Below are positions 38,513 to 44,309 of a DNA stretch of 44,309 nt, in pieces. A model generated the notes under the pieces. The model saw only the letters and a list, made by a program, of their open reading frames with translations, was not told the DNA's origin and made no database searches. The stretch's first letter is position 1. The number at the start of each line of letters is the position of its first letter. Position numbers and translations under genes: made by a program. This stretch comes from a virus. The DNA lies in the IMG/VR virus record IMGVR_UViG_3300047320_000350, positions 1-44,309 of that record. One strand, 5' to 3'.

Positions 38513-39271
38513 ATGCTTTCAGTGCAGTCAGAGACCAGCAGACGTATCCGAAATCAGCGTGGCACAGCAGCGGCGAAGGAGCCGACTAATCCGCCCGTGA
38601 TCACACTACCGGTGAAGAAGCCGCCGCATCCGATCTTCGGAAACGTCCCGGAAGACTTTTCCCTCTCGGAGCAACCGCTCATCATGCTGTCACACTGGCA
38701 CCGGAAAGCATTGGCTGCGATCGAGGCGCTTCCTGAAGATATGACGGACGCAGAACTTGACGATGCTTGCGGTCTTGCGCGCGATATCTACAGCGCCGTC
38801 CTCTCTCGATGCGCCACGTGCGCCAGCGATGTTGTTCTGCAGATGGAATGTGTCGTTGCAACTATGGGACACGAGAAGAGCGACATTATCGAGGAATACA
38901 TTGACGGCGCGTACTTCAAACGGTTGACGGCTGCAATCAAAGCAGTGACAGCACCTAAACGCGCGAAGAAGAAGGTCGGCAAGCTTGCACGAGGCCTCAA
39001 GTTAACTCGTGCCGGCCTGCTCTTTAGGTATCAGGCGTTCCTGATCCAAGAACTTCACACTCTAAGCCTGGAACTGTATGGCGACGCTCGATATGCGATC
39101 CAGTACCTGCCCTTCGACGATGCTGTGCAGAATCGTTGCGCGAGTGCGCCGGGACGCTATCCGTTCCTCGATCCAAGGCCCCTCACCTCCCGAGCAAAAT
39201 CGGTACTCAAAAGCTTGAAGATCAACACAGAGCGCGCGGACGATCGCGCTGTCCGAATTTCGCGTGGTTGA
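38513..39271 (+). CDS. Hypothetical early protein, helical (252 aa)
   Basis: The start at ATG 38513 has GAGGA six bases upstream, the best ribosome binding site in this operon. The protein has a proline-rich, basic N-terminal part (about 1 to 55), then a helical region (LSHWHRKALAAIEALPEDMTDAELDDACGLARDIYSAVLS) and a basic segment (APKRAKKKVGKLARGLKL). No motif gives a function. It lies between the antirepressor operon and a frameshifted gene. Confidence 0.6.
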   Translation: MLSVQSETSRRIRNQRGTAAAKEPTNPPVITLPVKKPPHPIFGNVPEDFSLSEQPLIMLSHWHRKALAAIEALPEDMTDAELDDACGLARDIYSAVLSRCATCASDVVLQMECVVATMGHEKSDIIEEYIDGAYFKRLTAAIKAVTAPKRAKKKVGKLARGLKLTRAGLLFRYQAFLIQELHTLSLELYGDARYAIQYLPFDDAVQNRCASAPGRYPFLDPRPLTSRAKSVLKSLKINTERADDRAVRISRG

Positions 39272-39282
39272 GGAGAGCAACG

Positions 39283-40039
39283 ATGCTGCAGCTACCGTCT
39301 TCCGGCTCCCGCCGCCGCTTCACAAAAGCTCAGATCACCGAGATCGCTCGCGGAGCAAAGATCCGCGTCCGCAGGCCGAAAGCTGATCCCGTTATCGCGG
39401 CGGTGACGAAGTACGGCGCTCTTGTTGAGACCTTGACAGAAATTTCAGCGCGAACTGCAGAGGCAAAGGAACGCCTACCCGACGAATATCAGGGCTGGTT
39501 CTTCATGCCGGTGCCGGAAAATCTCAGGGACATCATCGGCGGCAATCAGTTCAAGTTTCATTTCTCATCTTTGTCGCATGTCCGTTCGACGTTCAGCGAC
39601 CGCCGCCGTCGCCATCGTGCTTTGATCAAAGATACGAGAGCGATCATCCGCAGAGCCTCGGAACCGCAGATCGCCCGCGAGTACCAATTACTACTTGTAT
39701 CATACAAGCACGAGCTCGACCTTCTGGTTACACTTCAGCCGGCATTCGAGAAAGCATTCGTTCGAGAGCAATCACATTTCAACCGGCTTCAAAAAAAAGG
39801 CTGGGCTCACCGACGCGCGGACTGCGAGCCGAGCGGCCATTCTCAAGCTCGCCCGACTGTCTAAGAAGATCGGAAAGGCGAAACCGCTGACCACCGATGG
39901 CGCGCTGGCAATGCTTAAGTACGCCGAGATCCGACTTCAGGGCGATCGCCTATACCATGACGAGGATTGCATCGCCGCCATCATAAAACGCGCTCATGCG
40001 TTTCTTCGCTCCCAATTCCGAAACCGGACTGCATCGTGA
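39283..40039 (+). pseudogene. Early hypothetical gene interrupted by a frameshift at an A8 run
   Basis: The frame from ATG 39283 (GGAG seven bases upstream) stays plausible to about residue 170 (FEKAFVREQSHFNRLQ), then ends in an Arg/Pro-rich nonsense tail at 39864. In the other frame past the A8 run (39791-39798) a sensible protein continues: KKAGLTDARTASRAAILKLARL to CIAAIIKRAHAFLRSQF, ending at 40039. Removing one A would join them into about 250 residues. It is thus a one-base insertion, a sequencing error, or a gene using slippage on the A run. The product is unknown. Confidence 0.6.
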
Positions 40040-40215
40040 TCCCGATGTCACTTTCCCCTCAGACATCGGCAAGCAGGGACGCGGCGGCTCTTGCCCCAGG
40101 CCGCCGCGTTCATCCTGCTGGTTCCCGGCAGGACCGACTCTATCGAGCCGCGAATCAGGATGAGCCTTCGAGCGGCGCCGCAGCCGCGACGTCTTCAACC
40201 GAAGGAGCATCTGAA

Positions 40216-41358
40216 ATGCCGAATTCAATGAAGACACATTGCAAAGTCGGACATGAACTCACCCCGGAGAATATCTATATTCGAAAGGGGAAAGGCTGGT
40301 CACCCGAGTGTAGAACCTGTCGCACCCTGGCTAGGACACGCTACACGCTGCCCGATCCGCAGATGATCGCAGCTCGCATGCGTGACCTCCCTTCGCATTG
40401 CTGGAAGGGGCACAAGCTTTCTGATGGCAATGTCAGCATCACCAAGGGTGGTATCGCTACCTGCCTAACTTGTGATCGCGGACGAAGAAAGAGGTCCATT
40501 CACAATAGAAGAATAACGGCGCAAGAAGTACGCATTATTGTCAGGCGATTGAAGGGCGGCGAAACTCTAACGAACATTATGAGGGGAGAAAGAGGCCACC
40601 AGTATGTTCGAGGCCTTAAGATCAAGGGCCTGACACCGTATTCAATACACAGGCTGGAAGTGGAGCGGCCATTGCTCTACGCCATGATGAAGCGATTGGC
40701 CGAAGGAAGCATCGCCGCAGAGCGAAGCGTCTGCCTCCGAGGGCACCCCTTAACAGAGGAAAACATTCTGGTGTGGGGCGGCTCCAGACGGTGCCGTACT
40801 TGCAGCTTGATGCTTCGTCATAGTCCTCAACTGAAGGAAGAAGTTGTTAGGACCGTGTTATTTCGTCTCCACGAAGGCGCCACCTATGAAAATATTGGCG
40901 GGAGAGAAAACGGGCATTACGTGGGCAATCGTTCAGTCACCACGACAAGGCTAAAAGCATTTCGGCAAAAGCATCCTAAGCTTGGAAAGGTCATGGATAG
41001 CTTAGCCGAGAAGAACCGAGTTGCAGCGCGAAGCGAGCGGGCTGCGAAACGTCTGGTCGGCTCTAACAACACAAAACTTGATGAAAAGGCGCTTCCGATC
41101 ATCAATGAAGCAACCCAAAATCTGCCACAGGAAATAAGAGAGAATATCAGGTCGCTAATGGCGATAGCCGTTCGAGAGCGTCGCCTAAAGCTAAAGGATA
41201 TTCCAGCTCGCGTTCGTGAGTTTAGATCGTTGTACCGGAAACAGAACAAGCATTCGTTATTCGACGAATACAGCGCGAATGATTCTCTTGATCGTCAGAA
41301 ATTCGACGACGGCCCAACGACGCTCGGGGACACCATCACTCACGGACTCTGGAATTAA
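40216..41358 (+). CDS. Triple zinc-ribbon protein with sigma-like C-terminal tail
   Basis: From ATG 40216 (AAGGAG eight bases upstream) the protein has 380 residues. Three motifs of the form C-x3-H with a later C-x2-C occur at residues 9 to 35, 62 to 86 and 173 to 196 (CKVGHEL, CWKGHKL, CLRGHPL). After the second and third come related segments of about 70 residues (VRIIVRRLKGGETLTNI with VRTVLFRLHEGATYENI, and RGHQYV with NGHYV). The C-terminus (DSLDRQKFDDGPTTLGDTI) resembles the sigma-70 region 3.2 sequence. It may be a DNA-binding transcription factor. Confidence 0.65.
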   Translation: MPNSMKTHCKVGHELTPENIYIRKGKGWSPECRTCRTLARTRYTLPDPQMIAARMRDLPSHCWKGHKLSDGNVSITKGGIATCLTCDRGRRKRSIHNRRITAQEVRIIVRRLKGGETLTNIMRGERGHQYVRGLKIKGLTPYSIHRLEVERPLLYAMMKRLAEGSIAAERSVCLRGHPLTEENILVWGGSRRCRTCSLMLRHSPQLKEEVVRTVLFRLHEGATYENIGGRENGHYVGNRSVTTTRLKAFRQKHPKLGKVMDSLAEKNRVAARSERAAKRLVGSNNTKLDEKALPIINEATQNLPQEIRENIRSLMAIAVRERRLKLKDIPARVREFRSLYRKQNKHSLFDEYSANDSLDRQKFDDGPTTLGDTITHGLWN

Positions 41359-41379
41359 GGACATAGGCGCACCCTGACG

Positions 41380-41787
41380 ATGGATACAGCACGTTCACCC
41401 ATTTCCCAGGATGCGCCTTTACGTCTTGCCGAGGCGGTCAAGATCGCGTTTCCTATGGGTGGAATGACCTTGGCCGGCCTTCGGCGGGAGATTGCACGGG
41501 GCCGGCTAACGGTCGAAGTTATCGCCGGCAAGCATTTCACAACGCTGGCTCACATTGAGGAGATGCGGGAGTTATGCCGCGTAAAAGCAAAGGCGCCCGA
41601 CTTCACCTCAAGGGCGAACGACGAGACAAATCTGGAAACGTCACCCACCGAGCTACCTGGATCATCCGGGACGGCGCTCGGGATGTCTTCACAGGTTGCA
41701 CTGAGGATGAGATTGCAGAAGCAGAGCAAGCTCTCAGCACCTATATCGCATCGAAGCACAAGCCGAAGCGAAAAGCTCAAGACATAG
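41380..41787 (+). CDS. Probable excisionase / recombination directionality factor
   Basis: The 135-residue protein has a DNA-binding core at about residues 15 to 70 (RLAEAVKIAFPMGGMTLAGLRREIARGRLTVEVIAGKHFTTLAHIEEMRELCR), similar to MerR/AlpA-type excisionases. It is encoded just before the integrase and overlaps it by 214 bases in another frame. The C-terminal half, within the overlap, looks unstructured and Ser-rich. The predicted role is to bend attachment-site DNA and favour excision. Confidence 0.65.
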   Translation: MDTARSPISQDAPLRLAEAVKIAFPMGGMTLAGLRREIARGRLTVEVIAGKHFTTLAHIEEMRELCRVKAKAPDFTSRANDETNLETSPTELPGSSGTALGMSSQVALRMRLQKQSKLSAPISHRSTSRSEKLKT

Positions 41788-42833
41788 AAATCATTCCAGT
41801 CGGGGATGTGCTCGCGATCTATTTAGACGCGACGTTAGAAACTCTGCGCGATCGCTTCAAGGTCACCGAAGAAACTGAAGACGGCATTGCCGCCATTCGG
41901 AAATTCAAAGCTCGCATCGGTCGCCTCAATGACTATTGGGGTGCGAAGATGCTGTCGGACGTCGACGGTGACGAATGCCGATCATACAGGACGAAACGGG
42001 GAAACCGAGGCGGCGCGCGCCGCGACCTCGAAGACCTACGATCGGCTATCGGTCATCACTCCGCCGAGGGCTACCACCGCGGCGTTGTAAAAGTGACGCT
42101 TCCGCCCAAAGGCCAAGCCCGCGACCGATGGTTGACCCGCGACGAGGCTGCCAAACTGATTTGGACGTGCTGGCGGCACCGCGAAGTGCAGACTGTTCAT
42201 CGCGGCCCGATGAAGGGGCAGAAGATCGAAACGGATAAGCGACCACTTCGTCACCTCGCTCGCTTCATTCTGATAGGCGCTTACACGGGCACGCGGGCGG
42301 CTGCGATAGCAGCCTCGTCCCCTATTCCGGCAATTGGTCGATCCTACGTGGACCTTGAACGAGGCCGCTTTTATCGCCGGTCCCAAGGATCTGCTATCAC
42401 CAACAAGCGACAGCCAACCGTACCTCTGCCTCTCCGTCTGTTAGTTCACCTAAGGCGCTGGCATCGTATCGAGCCCGACGCAAAGCACTTCGTCGGATTC
42501 AACGGAAAGCCGGTGTCTTCGGTGAAGACCGCGTTCAAAACTGCGGTCCGTCTTTCGAAGCTTTCGACGGCCGAAGGAAACATTTCACCGCACACGCTGC
42601 GCCACACTGCAGCGACCTGGCTGATGCAGGCCGGCACAGATCCTTGGCAGGCCGCTGGCTATCTCGGAATGTCGTTGGAGGTCCTGCTCAACACTTACGG
42701 CCATCATCACCCAGATCACATGGCGGATGCCGTGGAGAAGATTGGCAAGCGCCCCGGCAAGCGAGAACGTAAGAAGGACGTATCTGGGGCGGTAACTGGT
42801 GCGGTAGTGAAATTTCCGAAGAAGAAAATGTAA
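41574..42833 (+). CDS. Tyrosine-recombinase integrase
   Basis: The 419-residue protein has an N-terminal arm-type and core-binding region (about 1 to 180) and a catalytic domain with Arg241 (TGTRAAAI), Lys278 (ITNKRQP), His340 and Arg343 (HTLRHTA) and nucleophile Tyr375 (NTYGHHHP). That set is complete, so the enzyme should be active. The C-terminus is basic (GKRPGKRERKKD). It ends 17 bases from the 3' end of a tRNA gene, its presumed attachment site. Confidence 0.93.
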   Translation: MPRKSKGARLHLKGERRDKSGNVTHRATWIIRDGARDVFTGCTEDEIAEAEQALSTYIASKHKPKRKAQDIEIIPVGDVLAIYLDATLETLRDRFKVTEETEDGIAAIRKFKARIGRLNDYWGAKMLSDVDGDECRSYRTKRGNRGGARRDLEDLRSAIGHHSAEGYHRGVVKVTLPPKGQARDRWLTRDEAAKLIWTCWRHREVQTVHRGPMKGQKIETDKRPLRHLARFILIGAYTGTRAAAIAASSPIPAIGRSYVDLERGRFYRRSQGSAITNKRQPTVPLPLRLLVHLRRWHRIEPDAKHFVGFNGKPVSSVKTAFKTAVRLSKLSTAEGNISPHTLRHTAATWLMQAGTDPWQAAGYLGMSLEVLLNTYGHHHPDHMADAVEKIGKRPGKRERKKDVSGAVTGAVVKFPKKKM

Positions 42834-42850
42834 GTTGTGCCCGGTTTTGT

Positions 42851-42926
42851 TGGTGGGCCCGGCAGGACTCGAACCTGCAACCAGACCGTTATGAGCGGTC
42901 GGCTCTAACCATTGAGCTACAGGCCC
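42851..42926 (-). tRNA. tRNA-Ile (CAU anticodon, lysidine-modified type)
   Basis: Read on the minus strand, the gene folds into a cloverleaf with a seven-pair acceptor stem (GGGCCTG with CGGGCCC, one G-U), D arm GCTC/GAGC, anticodon stem GACCG/CGGTC around CTCATAA and T arm GCAGG/CCTGC with TTCGAGT. CCA is encoded. The anticodon is CAT; the sequence resembles the minor tRNA-Ile that TilS converts to read AUA, not elongator tRNA-Met. The 3' end faces the integrase, which marks it as the attachment site. Confidence 0.88.
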
Positions 42927-43022
42927 CGCCGGCGCTGCTTTGGCTGGCAGGCAACGGTGCATTCACCCCATACAATGACCATCGCCTTCGGGCAATCGGC
43001 CTGTTTAGAAACCGAGGCCAAT

Positions 43023-44282
43023 TTAAGCGATTTCGTCCGCCAATTGGCGAATAGCGTCGTAAACCTGATCAAGTTCAGCAGCCGTCGAGCAATAGGGCGG
43101 CATGATATAAACGGTATTGCCGAGCGGGCGAACCAGCAAACCGCGATCAAGAAAACCCCGGTAAAGCCGCGGGCCCATATCAGCCATATAGCCGGCATCG
43201 CTGGCCACGATATCCAGCGCGGCAATGGTTCCGATCTGGCGAATATTCGTAAAGCGCGGATTGTCGCGGAATCCGTCAAGTCGCGCAGCATGTGTCGCTG
43301 AGATTTGAGCGATCCGTTCCATGACCGGCTCACGCTCCCAGACTTCAAGGTTTGCGAGAGCCGCCGCGCAAGCGATCGGATTGGCCGTGTAGGAGCTTGA
43401 ATGGAAAAACGTCCGGGTCCGGTCCGTGGAGTAGTGCGCGTCAAAGATATCACCACGGCAGAGCGTGACCGCAAGCGGCACCGATCCACCCGTCAGACCT
43501 TTGGAATAACAGACGATGTCCGGTATCACGCCGGCCTGTTCGCAGGCAAACAAGCTGCCGGTTCGGCCCCATCCCGTCATCACTTCATCGGCAATAAAAA
43601 GAACGCCGTGCGCCTCGCAAATGCGTTTCATCTCGGCCAAAACTGACGGCGGATAGATCAACATCCCGCCCGCGCCCAGGACCAACGGCTCGACGATAAG
43701 CGCCGCGATTCCGCCGCCGCTGCAAGCCGCCTTCAACGCGTCAAACGTCGCGTCCTCTCGTCCCTGCTGCGGAAAGGGGATGCGCTCGACGTCAAACAGC
43801 AGAGGATCATACGGCGCATTGAAAACGCCACGCTCGCCAACGGACATTCCGCCGATAGTGTCGCCGTGATAGGCGCCCTCCAACGCGAGAATGCGGCTGC
43901 GCGTCTCGCCGCTGTGCCGCCAGAAGCCGAGCGCCATCTTCAGTGCGACTTCGACGGATGTCGACCCGCTGTCCGAGAAGAAAACATATTCGAGTTGCGG
44001 CGGCGTGATCGCGACGAGCCTACGGGCAAGCTGTTCCGCCGGCTCGTGGGTGAAACCGGCAAAAATGACCTGATCGAGACGATCCGCCTGATCCTTGATC
44101 GCCTTCATGATATGCGGGTGACGATGACCGTGGGTCACAACCCACCACGATGAAATCGCATCGAAGATGCGACGGCCATCTGCCGTCTCAAGCCAGGCTC
44201 CCTCGCCTCGCGAGATCAGCACGGCCTCCGGCAATACAGCATGCTGCGTGAACGGATGCCAGACGGGTGACTTTGACGTCAT
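43023..44282 (-). CDS. bioA: Adenosylmethionine-8-amino-7-oxononanoate aminotransferase
   Basis: The 419-residue protein is a class III PLP aminotransferase: WHPFTQH near the start, the DAISSWWVVTHGH substrate motif, SDSGSTSVEVALKMA, GAYHGDT, ADEVMTGWGRTG (Asp232) and the PLP lysine Lys261 in YSKGLTGG. These features, with the Trp-Trp pair, are typical of BioA. It makes 7,8-diaminononanoate in biotin synthesis. The upstream gene overlaps its start, and its 3' tip fits bioD. This is host DNA next to the prophage. Confidence 0.95.
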   Translation of the reverse strand: MTSKSPVWHPFTQHAVLPEAVLISRGEGAWLETADGRRIFDAISSWWVVTHGHRHPHIMKAIKDQADRLDQVIFAGFTHEPAEQLARRLVAITPPQLEYVFFSDSGSTSVEVALKMALGFWRHSGETRSRILALEGAYHGDTIGGMSVGERGVFNAPYDPLLFDVERIPFPQQGREDATFDALKAACSGGGIAALIVEPLVLGAGGMLIYPPSVLAEMKRICEAHGVLFIADEVMTGWGRTGSLFACEQAGVIPDIVCYSKGLTGGSVPLAVTLCRGDIFDAHYSTDRTRTFFHSSSYTANPIACAAALANLEVWEREPVMERIAQISATHAARLDGFRDNPRFTNIRQIGTIAALDIVASDAGYMADMGPRLYRGFLDRGLLVRPLGNTVYIMPPYCSTAAELDQVYDAIRQLADEIA

Positions 44283-44309
44283 CTTGCGGCCCCACTCAGA
44301 AAATCTTCG
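44279..44309 (-). CDS. 3' end of upstream biotin gene, probably bioD (partial)
   Basis: The last nine codons (EDFLSGAAR) and a TGA stop lie at the window edge and overlap the bioA start codon (ATGA), so the two are translationally coupled. Only 31 bases are visible. In alphaproteobacterial biotin operons bioD often precedes bioA, hence the suggestion, which cannot be confirmed from these residues. Confidence 0.4.
   Translation of the reverse strand, partial: EDFLSGAAR

Larger units (their letters stand above)
1..42850. mobile_element. Siphophage-type prophage (left end not in window)
   Basis: Head, packaging, tail, lysis, repressor, antirepressor and integrase genes occur in the order expected of a lambda/HK97-like temperate phage. 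The right boundary is placed at the 3' end of the tRNA-Ile gene because the integrase stops 17 bases from it and the next gene is host bioA. No copy of the tRNA 3' segment was found at the left, so the left boundary is not defined; genes at 1 to 713 could be prophage or host. All structural modules look intact; one early gene is frameshifted. This is inference from gene content and order. Confidence 0.93.

Noticed and set aside
39996-40163. Plus-strand frame of 55 codons (MRFFAPNSETGLHRDPDV...)
   Set aside because: No ribosome binding site and a Pro/Ser/Arg-rich second half; it overlaps the end of the frameshifted gene. It could still be real but support is too thin.
1-44309. CRISPR array, rRNA genes or insertion sequence
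   Set aside because: No regular direct repeats with spacers, no rRNA sequence and no transposase were seen.

Overview
The window is most of a siphophage-type temperate prophage (about positions 1 to 42850) followed by its bacterial host flank. The host looks like an alphaproteobacterium of the order Hyphomicrobiales, close to Bradyrhizobium, Rhodopseudomonas or Afipia. This is inferred from high-GC codon use, from an SOS box of the alphaproteobacterial type (GAAC-N7-GAAC), and from phage protein types typical of that order. On the right, bioA (with the probable 3' tip of bioD upstream) and a tRNA-Ile(CAU) gene are the only clear host genes. The tyrosine integrase ends 17 bases from the tRNA 3' end, the usual sign of integration at a tRNA 3' end. 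The second attachment site is not visible, so the left end of the prophage lies outside the window or is too diverged to recognise.

Layout. Late genes run leftward (minus strand) from about 28.7 kb to the left end: HNH endonuclease, small and large terminase, HK97-type portal, prohead protease and capsid, head-tail connectors, tail terminator, tail tube, G / G-T chaperones, tape measure, lambda M/L/K-like tail-tip proteins, tip protein J, a series of small tail and fibre proteins, a glycine-rich fibre, then endolysin, LLH-type holin and an Rz/Rz1-like spanin pair. Two plus-strand genes interrupt this run: a secreted staphylococcal-type nuclease in the lysis cassette and an unknown gene between J and the K-like peptidase. 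Early genes, also leftward (36.5 to 31.3 kb), include a Cro-like regulator, two proteins sharing a C-terminal domain (one fused to a GIY-YIG nuclease), a DUF1376 replication protein, a ribbon-helix-helix protein and a NusG-like antiterminator. Rightward (36.6 to 42.8 kb) run the CI-like repressor, an AntA/KilAC antirepressor, several small genes, a multi-zinc-ribbon protein with a sigma-like tail, a probable excisionase and the integrase.

Main discoveries. (1) A two-gene cassette, DprA/Smf-like plus phosphoribosyltransferase-like, sits between early and packaging genes. It has its own promoter with a perfect SOS box filling the -35/-10 spacer, and beside it lies a decayed duplicate of the NusG-like gene's 3' end, which suggests the cassette was acquired by recombination. 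It is a strong candidate for a prophage-borne conflict or defence system. (2) Five copies of a 16-bp operator, TTTTC-N7-GAAA, spaced 30 to 32 bp, flank the repressor gene. (3) A hairpin encloses the ribosome binding site of the antirepressor. (4) A zinc-ribbon / sigma-like protein with a repeated module may be an undescribed phage transcription factor. (5) The HNH gene has no standard start codon but has a CTG behind a strong ribosome binding site.

No CRISPR array, rRNA or insertion sequence was seen. All family assignments come from reading motifs by eye; none was checked by a database search.
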